From positions 120,806 through 184,805 of the forward strand of contig JAGXHG010000031.1 of the NCBI GenBank assembly GCA_024636345.1: DNA of 64,000 nucleotides. Reading direction: 5' to 3'. Shown here in pieces: positions 26,920 through 34,704 of this stretch. The DNA comes from Desulfobulbaceae bacterium (GTDB lineage Bacteria > Desulfobacterota > Desulfobulbia > Desulfobulbales > Desulfocapsaceae). How positions within the stretch are numbered: the first letter of the stretch is position 1; the number at the start of each line of letters is the position of its first letter. The notes below the pieces were generated by a model, which saw nothing but the letters and a program-made list of their open reading frames with translations, searched no databases and was not told where the DNA came from. The position numbers and the translations under genes are program-made.

Positions 26920-28878
26920 ATGGACACCATGTTTGTGTCGCTTGCTGTAATCCTGGCAGGAGGAGTTGCTGCACTCCTCTTATGCCGGCAGTTTACCTTG
27001 ATGAAATTGGTAACTATTGCCACGACAACTGCAGGTTGTGGAGTTGGCCTTTTTTACAGCCTCTCAAATCTTCTGAGCCACGCAGCACCAATTGAAATGA
27101 GCTGGAGCTGGCTCCACCTTTTCTCCCTTGCCTTTAAGGTGGACAGCATATCCCTCTTTTTCCTGGTACCGATATTCACCATAACCCCGATGGCGCTGTT
27201 GTACAGCTTCCATTACATGGGTGATAAGGCCAAGGCAACCAGAACGGCCATCAACTATTTCTTTTTCACGATTCTGGTGGCCTCCATGGCCCTGGTTGTT
27301 ACGGCGGCAAACATCATTACCTTTGCCCTGGCATGGGAGATCATGTCCCTCTCCTCCTTCTTTCTGGTGATCTTTGACTATCAGGTCAAGGCGAACCGCC
27401 AGGCAGGCTATATCTATTTTATCTTTGCCCAAGGCGGGGCCATGTTCCTCTTTGCCGCCTTTGCCCTTCTTTACCAACACACGGGTAGTTTTGACTTCTC
27501 AACTTTCTCCACTATTCCGGAAAATGTTAAGCTCCTGGTTTTCATCCTGGCCTTTCTCTGTTTTGGCTCAAAAGCGGGTATCTTTCCCCTCCATCTGGCG
27601 AAAATTCAATCTGGTCCGGCCGCTCCGAGTCATATTGCCGCAATTATGTCTGCAGTCATGAGCAAGATGGGTATCTACGCAATTTTTCGGATGTACCTGC
27701 TGCTTGATGCCACAACGCCATTCATCGGCCAGATCGTTCTGGTGACCGGTATTGGTACCGGTGTCCTGGGTGTTGTCTATGCCCTGGCCAAACAAGACCT
27801 CAAGGTACTTCTCGCTTATAGTAGTGTGGAGAATATCGGCATCATCCTCATTGGCTTGGGGATCGGTATGGTCGGCGTCTCCGAACAGAGTCAGGCAATG
27901 GCCTTCTTCGGTTTTGCCGGGGCCTTTATGCATGTCTTTAACCACTCCATATTTAAATCGCTGCTCTTCATGGGAGCAGGTGCAGTATCTCGCAAGGCCA
28001 AGACCACCAATATTGACCAGCTGGGTGGCCTGATGAAACGGATGCCCATCACCGGCAGAACCTTCTTGGCCGGTTCTGTTGCCATCTCCGGCCTGCCGCC
28101 ATTCAGCGGTTTTATCGGTGAATTTTTGATCTATTACGGGGCCTTCTACGGTATCAGCAATCATCGTCTTCCTTTTATTCTGGCAATTCTGGCCATTGTC
28201 TCCCTGGCAGTTATAGGTGGCCTGGCTGCGGCTTGCTTTACCAAGGTGGTTGGTCTGGGATTTTTGGGGGAACCACGCACCGAGAATGCTGCCAAGGCAA
28301 CCGAGACAGGATCCTCCATGACTCTGATCATGGTCGTCTTGGCCATTGCCAGCCTGGTGATCGGCATCCTCCCGGAGCCCTTTATCAGGCTCGCCTTTGC
28401 CGGCATCAACGATGTTCCTTATACCGTCGGCTTTGATACTCTGGCCTTTATGGGAATTGTTCGTCAAGTATCGCAGACGGTTGCCATCTTCATAGGCCTT
28501 TTGCTGCTTATCACCCTTTTGCGCAAGATCCTCTACCTGAAGAAAGAAATCGGCAGCGGCGGCACCTGGGGCTGCGGCTTTACCCAGCCCACGGTCCGCA
28601 TGCAGTACACCGGCACCTCTTATGCCGCAGAAATGATCGATTTTTATCGGCCCTTTGTACCGGTAAAAAAGATCTATACGGGTATCTCTAAAATCTTCCC
28701 CGGCAAGACCACCTGGGAGACAGAGGTGGAAGATGTGGCGGAACTAAACTACCAGCTGCGCCTGATCCAGCCGCTACTCAAATTCCTGAATAAGCTGCGA
28801 TGGATCCAACATGGGAAGATCCAGCTCTATATTGCTTATATTGTTCTGGCCATTATCGTCCTGCTCCTCCTTTTATAA
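26920..28878 (+). CDS. hyfB: HyfB-like antiporter-type membrane subunit, Ehr module A
   Basis: Large proton-conducting subunit of the NuoL/MrpA/HyfB family (652 aa, about 15-16 membrane helices). It carries the family core with antiporter-like Lys and His residues (FNHSIFKSLLFMGAG, AYSSVENIGIILIG, GSKAGIFPLHLAKI). The C-terminal HyfB/HycC-specific part contains GTWGCGF and VRMQYTGTSYAAE, and a long lateral region ends in a final helix. It would translocate H+ or Na+ when the peripheral arm passes electrons. GGAGG lies upstream of the ATG. It is first in module A, followed after a hairpin by the HyfC-like gene. Confidence 0.9.
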   Translation: MDTMFVSLAVILAGGVAALLLCRQFTLMKLVTIATTTAGCGVGLFYSLSNLLSHAAPIEMSWSWLHLFSLAFKVDSISLFFLVPIFTITPMALLYSFHYMGDKAKATRTAINYFFFTILVASMALVVTAANIITFALAWEIMSLSSFFLVIFDYQVKANRQAGYIYFIFAQGGAMFLFAAFALLYQHTGSFDFSTFSTIPENVKLLVFILAFLCFGSKAGIFPLHLAKIQSGPAAPSHIAAIMSAVMSKMGIYAIFRMYLLLDATTPFIGQIVLVTGIGTGVLGVVYALAKQDLKVLLAYSSVENIGIILIGLGIGMVGVSEQSQAMAFFGFAGAFMHVFNHSIFKSLLFMGAGAVSRKAKTTNIDQLGGLMKRMPITGRTFLAGSVAISGLPPFSGFIGEFLIYYGAFYGISNHRLPFILAILAIVSLAVIGGLAAACFTKVVGLGFLGEPRTENAAKATETGSSMTLIMVVLAIASLVIGILPEPFIRLAFAGINDVPYTVGFDTLAFMGIVRQVSQTVAIFIGLLLLITLLRKILYLKKEIGSGGTWGCGFTQPTVRMQYTGTSYAAEMIDFYRPFVPVKKIYTGISKIFPGKTTWETEVEDVAELNYQLRLIQPLLKFLNKLRWIQHGKIQLYIAYIVLAIIVLLLLL

Positions 28879-28929
28879 TAAGCGGAGATTATTCATGGTT
28901 GATGTTTGGCAACTGACGTAAAAAAATAA

Positions 28930-28964
28930 AAAGTGCCGGGACAACACTCTGTCCGGCGCACTTT
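28930..28964. repeat. Hairpin between module A hyfB-like and hyfC-like genes
   Basis: AAAGTGCCGGGACA (28930-28943) pairs with TGTCCGGCGCACTTT (28950-28964) apart from one bulge. No long T-run follows. It is likely an RNA-processing or attenuation element that sets the ratio of HyfB-like to the downstream subunits. Confidence 0.5.
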
Positions 28965-28993
28965 CAAGCACCATAAATAAATTGAGGTAAGAG

Positions 28994-29911
28994 ATGGAAT
29001 CCATATTCTCGTTTTGTTTTGCAATCCTGATAACGCCCCTTCTACCGGCGCTCATCAAGAAGGTAAAGGCCTGTTATGCGGGCCAGCAGGGTCCACCGCT
29101 GCTGATCAACTACTACACCATGGCTAAACTCTTTAAAAAGGGTTCGGTCTACAGCACCAGCACCACTTTTGTCTTTAGGATGGGACCGGTGGTGGGCTGT
29201 GCCACCAGCCTGATGATGCTGCTTTTCTTTCCCATGGCCGGCATAGCTCCCCTCTTCTCTTTTCATGGAGATGTGCTGATTCTTTTTTATCTCATGGGAC
29301 TGGGTCGTTTTTTTACCATTCTGGCCGCACTCGACACCGCATCACCCTTTGAGGGCATGGGGGCTGCCCGGGAGGCTTTTTTCTCCACCCTGGCAGAAGC
29401 CACCGTCTTTGGCATCCTCGTCCTCTTCTTCCGGATCACCGGATCCTTGAGCTTTGCCGAATTCTTTTCCGGCAGCCACCCCATCAGCCTCACAGGTGAA
29501 CACGGGGCGCTGCTGATCCTGGTCATCGTGGCCCTGTACATCGTCATGCTCACCGAGAACTCGCGGGTGCCGGTGGATGACCCGGCCACCCATCTTGAGC
29601 TCACTATGATCCATGAGGTTATGATTCTTGATCACAGCGGTCCGGATCTGGCTTTAATCGAGCTGGGCGCCTGGTTTAAACTTCTTTTTTACGCGGGCTT
29701 CCTGGCCAGGATTATAGACCCATTCCAACTGCAAAACGTCTGGCTCAACGGTCTGCTCTTTTATGCAGTTGTCACCTTTATCTACATAACCATCGGCACG
29801 GTGGAGTCTATTACCGCCAGATATAAGATGAATATGGTGCCGAAATTCATTCTGACCCCCTTTATTCTGGTCTTTTTCGCCACCATCCTCACCATGGAGC
29901 TGATCAAATGA
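28994..29911 (+). CDS. hyfC: HyfC-like (NuoH-type) membrane subunit, Ehr module A
   Basis: Integral membrane subunit of the NuoH/HyfC/EchB family (305 aa, about eight helices) that docks the soluble redox arm on the membrane arm. Conserved features include a cytoplasmic loop with GPPLLINYYTMAKLFKKG, DTASPFEGMGAAREAFFS, ENSRVPVDDPATHLELTMIH and the Asp/Glu-rich helix borders typical of the family. GAGGT precedes the ATG. The stop overlaps the HyfE-like start by 4 bp. The module B paralogue is at 37272. Confidence 0.92.
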   Translation: MESIFSFCFAILITPLLPALIKKVKACYAGQQGPPLLINYYTMAKLFKKGSVYSTSTTFVFRMGPVVGCATSLMMLLFFPMAGIAPLFSFHGDVLILFYLMGLGRFFTILAALDTASPFEGMGAAREAFFSTLAEATVFGILVLFFRITGSLSFAEFFSGSHPISLTGEHGALLILVIVALYIVMLTENSRVPVDDPATHLELTMIHEVMILDHSGPDLALIELGAWFKLLFYAGFLARIIDPFQLQNVWLNGLLFYAVVTFIYITIGTVESITARYKMNMVPKFILTPFILVFFATILTMELIK

Positions 29912-30567
29912 GTGCTTTTTCAGATGCCCTGCTGGCCTTTACCCTTCTGTCAGTGTTAATGTCACTGGCTGCGCACCGCCTCGTGGCCCTGGTCAAGATT
30001 ATGGCCTTTCAAGGCATTGTGGTGTCGCTCATTCCCCTTTTCCTTGAACACTCTCATACCCTGACCATGGGCTCCATTCTCATGCTGCAGGTCATGATTC
30101 TCATTAAAGGATTCTTTATCCCCGGCTTTATCTATGTGGCAGTGAGAAAGATCAAAATAAGGCGCGAGATTGAGCCCATTGTCGGCTACCATGCCTCACT
30201 CTTTGCCGGCCTGCTCTTTATCCTGATTTCCGCCTTTATTGCCGATCGGATCTATGCATCCCAATCTCTTCCCGGGGAGTATGTGCTGCTGATGATTACT
30301 GCCATCACTACCCTGGCCTCCGGGCTTTTTCTGCTCATGAGCCGTCATAAGGCCATTACCCAGGTTATTGGCTATTTGATGATGGAAAACGGCATCTACC
30401 TCTTCGGTACCGCCCTGGCCAAGCAGACCCACACCCAGTATCTAGTTGAGTTCGGAGTCTTACTCGATCTCCTCGTTGGTATCATGATCATGGGTATTGT
30501 GCTCAATAATATCAACAGCTCCTTTGACGATGTCGATACCGCCCTCCTTGGGCAATTAAAGGATTAG
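29908..30567 (+). CDS. hyfE: HyfE-like membrane subunit (NuoK-related), Ehr module A
   Basis: Six- to seven-helix membrane protein (219 aa) of the HyfE family, whose core is related to NuoK/MrpC. Motifs include ILIKGFFIPGFIYVAVRKI, REIEPIVGYHAS, QVIGYLMMENGIYLFG and EFGVLLDLLVGIMIMGIV, with acidic residues inside helices as in NuoK. It is translationally coupled to the HyfC-like gene. A 226-base gap with a palindromic repeat separates it from the HyfF-like gene. Confidence 0.9.
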   Translation: MSAFSDALLAFTLLSVLMSLAAHRLVALVKIMAFQGIVVSLIPLFLEHSHTLTMGSILMLQVMILIKGFFIPGFIYVAVRKIKIRREIEPIVGYHASLFAGLLFILISAFIADRIYASQSLPGEYVLLMITAITTLASGLFLLMSRHKAITQVIGYLMMENGIYLFGTALAKQTHTQYLVEFGVLLDLLVGIMIMGIVLNNINSSFDDVDTALLGQLKD

Positions 30568-30601
30568 CGAAGGCGCCGAGATGGTTGAGTCGTTGCCAAT
30601 A

Positions 30602-30660
30602 TTTAGGAGCCGTTACGAAATAACTAGACCATTTCAAATTCATTTTGTTACGGCTCCTTA
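30602..30660. repeat. Dispersed palindromic repeat inside Ehr module A
   Basis: Arms TTAGGAGCCGTTACGAAAT and CATTTTGTTACGGCTCCTTA pair with about three mismatches around a 20-base middle. The element closely matches the copy at 14582-14621, with related heads at 19967 and 56194. It lies in the gap between hyfE-like and hyfF-like genes, where hydrogenase operons normally run without a break. Confidence 0.7.
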
Positions 30661-30793
30661 CGCAGAGCAGGGATGCTCCAGTGTCGCTCGCTCCATGGAT
30701 GGATTAAGGGCGACTGCCGTTTTTGATTTTCAGATGGCCATGTTATTTTTTTACAGCGGCTTATTTTTCATTTAGGTAAGGATATATAAAAAA

Positions 30794-32221
30794 ATGTTAG
30801 AATTTACCTGCCTCATCCCTCTGTTTACCGGGATTATCGCCATGTTCCTGCCAGTCAAGTTTGGCCGGGGAATCCTGGTGGTGACAGCCTTGCTTCACCT
30901 GCAGATAACGATCATGGCCTGGCTGGGCAAGATAACGCCGGGTCTGCCCCAATATTTTTCCGCCTCTCCAGAGGGGCTGCTGGTGCTGCTGGTCGCCTCG
31001 TTTATTTTTCTCTTTATCTCGATTTATGCCGTGTCTTACATGAGCGTGACCGAGATAACGAGTGAGCCCATCTACATCGGCTGTACCCTGTTCTTCCTGT
31101 CCTCCATGTCCATGGTTGCCCTGGCCGACCACCTGATTGTACTGTGGATCGCCATTGAGGCCACTACGCTGATGAGTGCCCCCTTGATCTTCCTGCATCG
31201 CTCCAAGTCGGCCCTGGAGGCGACCTGGAAATATGTCATGATCTGTTCTGTGGGTATTGCCCTGGCCCTGCTTGGCTGTTTCTTCATCGTCCTGTCCATG
31301 GATATCGGCAATGTCCAGGTTGCGCTTACCTTCAGCTCGTTAGGAGCGGTGGCAACACAACTTGACCCTATGTGGCTGAAGGCCGGTTTTATCTTTCTGG
31401 TCATCGGTTATGGGACCAAGATGGGCCTGGCTCCCATGCATACCTGGCTGCCGGATGCCCATAGTGAGGCCCCAAGCCCGGCCTCGGCCCTGCTTTCAGG
31501 AGCCCTGCTCAACTGCGCCTTCCTCGGTGTCTATCGCAGTCATCGGCTCCTGTACCAAGCCGGCCTCGGTGATTTTTCCAGCAATATTCTTATCGGCCTT
31601 GGCCTGTTGTCCATGCTCATTGCCGCCATCTTCATTTTTAACCAGACCGGCTATAAGCGGATGCTGGCTTATTCAAGTATCGAGAATATGGGCATTATCG
31701 CCTTTGGTGTGGGGATCGGCGGCCTGGCTACCTATGGCGCCATGCTCCATCTCATCCACCACTCGCTGATTAAATCTTCTCTGTTTTTGTCCGCCGGTAA
31801 CATTTTGCTGGGCTACGGCAGCAAGCTGATCAGCAAGACAGGCAATATGGCCAAGGTCTTCCCCAAGACCTTCACCGCATTTTTTGCGGGATTTGCCGGA
31901 ATTTCAGGTTTCCCACCCTTTGGTATCTTTGTCAGTGAGCTGCTCATTATCATAGGGGCCTTTCAGAAGGGCAGGACTATCAGCGTCAGCATCTTTATCC
32001 TAGCCCTTATTTTAATCTTCGCCGGCGCCTCGCGTCTGGTAATGAAGATGAGCTTTGGTAAATGGGATGAAGAGATCCTGGTTGATGAAAATTGGGCCAG
32101 GGTTCTGCCCTCATACGCCCTGCTGCTCACCTCGGTAATTCTCTGTGTGTGGCTGCCGGACAGCCTGTATCAAACAATTCTTTCGGCAATTGCCACTATC
32201 GGAGGTAGCGTTAATGGATAA
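30794..32221 (+). CDS. hyfF: HyfF-like antiporter-type membrane subunit, Ehr module A
   Basis: NuoN/M-type proton channel subunit (475 aa, about 14 helices) of the HyfF family. Conserved pieces are LWIAIEATTLMSAPLIF, KMGLAPMHTWLPDAHSEAPS, YSSIENMGIIAFGVGIGG and IHHSLIKSSLFLSAGN. Lys and Glu residues lie at the positions used for proton transfer in complex I subunits. With the HyfB-like protein it gives the module two antiporter-type subunits. The stop overlaps the HyfG-like start by 8 bp. Confidence 0.91.
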   Translation: MLEFTCLIPLFTGIIAMFLPVKFGRGILVVTALLHLQITIMAWLGKITPGLPQYFSASPEGLLVLLVASFIFLFISIYAVSYMSVTEITSEPIYIGCTLFFLSSMSMVALADHLIVLWIAIEATTLMSAPLIFLHRSKSALEATWKYVMICSVGIALALLGCFFIVLSMDIGNVQVALTFSSLGAVATQLDPMWLKAGFIFLVIGYGTKMGLAPMHTWLPDAHSEAPSPASALLSGALLNCAFLGVYRSHRLLYQAGLGDFSSNILIGLGLLSMLIAAIFIFNQTGYKRMLAYSSIENMGIIAFGVGIGGLATYGAMLHLIHHSLIKSSLFLSAGNILLGYGSKLISKTGNMAKVFPKTFTAFFAGFAGISGFPPFGIFVSELLIIIGAFQKGRTISVSIFILALILIFAGASRLVMKMSFGKWDEEILVDENWARVLPSYALLLTSVILCVWLPDSLYQTILSAIATIGGSVNG

Positions 32222-33719
32222 GTTGCTACATATACAAAACAATGAAAAAGTAAACCGGGCCGATATCCCCAACCTGCCCTTTGACACCTTTCGCCGGCAA
32301 CTTCTCGAGTGTGCAGCGGCAGGAGGAAAGGTAGTACAATTTTTCGCCTATGAGGACCAGGGTGTCAGCAAGCTGCTGGCTGTCATGCGCACCGATAAAC
32401 TTTACGTCGGTGGCTGTGACGCCCCTGATTCCTTTGCCTCCCTGACTGTGGAATCGGAAATATTCCACATGTTTGAGCGGGAGATCGGCGAGCAGTATGG
32501 CCTCAAGGCAGAAGGACACCCCTGGTTGAAGATGGTACGTTACCATGCCAACTACAACGGTAAAAAGGATGTCTTTGACAATAACTACAAGCAGGAGATT
32601 CCAGGCAACTACCCCTACTTCACCGTCGAGGGCGAAACCGTCCATGAGGTTGCGGTGGGACCGGTTCATGCCGGAATTATCGAGCCCGGTCATTTCCGCT
32701 TCCAATGTTGTGGCGAGCGCGTTTTTCACCTGGAGATCCAGCTCGGCTATCAGCACCGTGGAGTCGAGAAACTTCTGCAAAGCGTTCCCATGAAGCGAAT
32801 GCCCATTATTGCCGAAACCATTGCCGGCGATACCACCATCGGCCACGGCCTCTGTCAGGCCCAAGCCATCGAAGCACTGGCAGGCCTGCAAGTGGATGAA
32901 GGTGCCAAGATAGTGCGCACCATCGCTCTCGAGCTTGAACGCATTGCCAATCATATCGGTGACCTGGGTGCCCTTAGCCTTGATGTGGCCTTTAATCCGC
33001 CTGCTGCCTATTTCGGCCGGATCCGGGGCGAATATCTCAACTTGACCCAGATCTTGGGTGGCAACCGTTTTGGACGCGGCCTGGTAAGAGCGGGTGGGGT
33101 TACCCATGTTATGGGAGACGAACAGAAAAAATTGCTGCGCGACAAGCTGGTTGAGCTTACCCCCGAGGTAGAGCATGTCAATCATCTGATCTTTTCCGCC
33201 CCCAGTGTTACGGGCCGTTTTGACAATACCGGCAAGGTGAGCCGCGAGAATGCGGAAAAAATAGGTCTGGTCGGTTACGCCGGCCGCGCCTCCGGCCTGA
33301 ACTATGATGCCAGGGTCAGCTTCCCGACGGAATGTTATGGTGAACTTCCAGCCAACAGCAACAGCCGAACCGATGGCGATGTCTGCTCACGAGGCTTGGT
33401 GCGGCGGGAGGAGATCATGCATTCCACCCGCCTGATTAATACCCTGCTGGACAAAAAAGAAGAGGCCAAACCCTACACGCCTCAGGAGATTCAACTGGCC
33501 CCTCAGTCCTTTGTAGTCAGCATCAACGAAGCTTGGCGGGGAGAGATTTCTCACTGCATTTTGACCGATGACAAGGGAGGAATCTTGCGCTACAAGGTGA
33601 AAGATCCTTCTTTTCACAACTGGACTGGTCTGGCCTTGTCTCTGCGCGATGAAGGGATTTCCGATTTCCCTTTGTGCAATAAGAGCTTCAATCTTTCCTA
33701 CTGCGGATTTGATCTGTAA
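32214..33719 (+). CDS. hyfG: HyfG-like (NuoC-NuoD fusion) large subunit without NiFe ligands, Ehr module A
   Basis: 501-aa soluble subunit with an N-terminal NuoC/HycE-type 30-kDa domain (about 1-120) and a hydrogenase large-subunit/NuoD fold (about 145-501; VHAGIIEPGHFRF, LGYQHRGVEKL, LELERIANHIGDLGALS). In NiFe hydrogenases the first cysteine pair is in RxCGxC; here residues 201-212 read ETIAGDTTIGHG with no Cys. The C-terminal DPCxxC is replaced by DPSFHNW (464-470). A NiFe centre therefore cannot form in the normal way. The protein belongs to the energy-converting hydrogenase-related (Ehr) class. GGAGG precedes the ATG at 32214. The electron acceptor is unknown. Confidence 0.9.
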   Translation: MDKLLHIQNNEKVNRADIPNLPFDTFRRQLLECAAAGGKVVQFFAYEDQGVSKLLAVMRTDKLYVGGCDAPDSFASLTVESEIFHMFEREIGEQYGLKAEGHPWLKMVRYHANYNGKKDVFDNNYKQEIPGNYPYFTVEGETVHEVAVGPVHAGIIEPGHFRFQCCGERVFHLEIQLGYQHRGVEKLLQSVPMKRMPIIAETIAGDTTIGHGLCQAQAIEALAGLQVDEGAKIVRTIALELERIANHIGDLGALSLDVAFNPPAAYFGRIRGEYLNLTQILGGNRFGRGLVRAGGVTHVMGDEQKKLLRDKLVELTPEVEHVNHLIFSAPSVTGRFDNTGKVSRENAEKIGLVGYAGRASGLNYDARVSFPTECYGELPANSNSRTDGDVCSRGLVRREEIMHSTRLINTLLDKKEEAKPYTPQEIQLAPQSFVVSINEAWRGEISHCILTDDKGGILRYKVKDPSFHNWTGLALSLRDEGISDFPLCNKSFNLSYCGFDL

Positions 33720-33756
33720 CGCCTCTTAACTTCAGGATAAATATTAAGGTTTAGCT

Positions 33757-34500
33757 ATGTTACAAGTAATAAAAAACAGATTAGAACAAGGGCACCGGAC
33801 CTCTAAATACCCCAAAGAGCCGATCAACCTCTACAAGAGATTTCGCGGTCTGCCCAAGGTAGATCCGAAATGTGATGGAGACCTGCTACAACGCTGCGCT
33901 GACGCTTGTCCCCAGAACGCCATTGATGCCAAAAACTGCCGGATTGATCTGGGCCGATGTGTTTTCTGCGGCCTCTGTGAAACTCTGTCCGGCGGCAGAT
34001 TTGCAACCTTCACCCAGAATTGTGAAATGGGAACCGCCAGTCGTGATGATCTCTTTACCACGGGTGACCTGCCCGCCCTGGCTGAACATTCCAAAAAGCA
34101 TTTTAAGAAACTCTTTGGCCGATCCCTGCAGCTCCGCCAGATATCAGCAGGAGGTTGTAATGCCTGCGAGGCCGACACCAATGTATTGAATACCCCCTTC
34201 TGGGATCTCTCCCGCTTCGGAATTCAATTTGTCGCCTCACCTCGGCATGCTGACGGCATCCACGTCACCGGTCCTCTTACAAAAAATATGCGGGCCGCGA
34301 CCATCACCACCTTTGAGGCCATTCCACACCCCAAAGTCGTGATCGCCAGTGGTGCCTGCGCTATTTCCGGCGGCCCTTTTTTCGGCAGTGATGAAATCCT
34401 TGGCGACCTCAACAGCATCATCCCTGTTGATCTTTATATCCCCGGGTGTCCTCCACATCCGCTAACCACCCTGCACGCCTTATTGAGTTATTTTAAGTAG
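33757..34500 (+). CDS. hyfI: HyfI-like (NuoB-type) small subunit with fused ferredoxin region, Ehr module A
   Basis: 247-aa iron-sulfur subunit. The C-terminal NuoB/HyfI domain keeps four cysteines for the proximal [4Fe-4S] cluster (Cys134, Cys137, Cys201 and Cys231, in GGCNACEAD, SGACAISGG and IPGCPP). The N-terminal ferredoxin-like region has Cys39, Cys47, Cys51, Cys61, Cys68, Cys71 and Cys74. One complete cluster set can be drawn (68, 71, 74 and 51), but the second seems incomplete, unlike the module B paralogue. The fused domain replaces the separate HyfH/NuoI protein. It ends module A; the sulP promoter-like element follows about 55 bases later. Confidence 0.9.
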   Translation: MLQVIKNRLEQGHRTSKYPKEPINLYKRFRGLPKVDPKCDGDLLQRCADACPQNAIDAKNCRIDLGRCVFCGLCETLSGGRFATFTQNCEMGTASRDDLFTTGDLPALAEHSKKHFKKLFGRSLQLRQISAGGCNACEADTNVLNTPFWDLSRFGIQFVASPRHADGIHVTGPLTKNMRAATITTFEAIPHPKVVIASGACAISGGPFFGSDEILGDLNSIIPVDLYIPGCPPHPLTTLHALLSYFK

Positions 34501-34554
34501 TTGCATAAAAATTAGCTAGTTGCAGTGATATCGAAGAAGCTTGGCAGTTTCCTC

Positions 34555-34590
34555 TTGACTTTCTCCGTCAGAGCGCTATGACTAGCGTAC
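34555..34590 (+). promoter_or_regulatory. Promoter-like element with internal inverted repeat, copy 2
   Basis: TTGACT (34555-34560), 16 bases, TATGAC (34577-34582), with the inverted repeat CGCTA-TGAC-TAGCG at 34574-34587. It is almost the same as the copy at 25188 upstream of the carbonic anhydrase-like gene. The sulP ATG is about 120 bases downstream. Conservation across the spacer suggests that a regulator binds here. Confidence 0.62.
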
Positions 34591-34704
34591 TTGAATTTCA
34601 GGATATGAATTAAAGTTTATTTTTCACCATTACGGTGATCATTTTTATAATTTTTTACAACGGCCTTTCGGGCCAACCAAATTTACTTGAAGAGGAAAGA
34701 AAAA

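Noticed and set aside
26920..34500. Functional NiFe hydrogenase-4 or formate hydrogenlyase
   Set aside because: All four NiFe cysteine ligands are absent from the large subunit, and no maturation protease or formate dehydrogenase gene is present. The same holds for 37272-44770.
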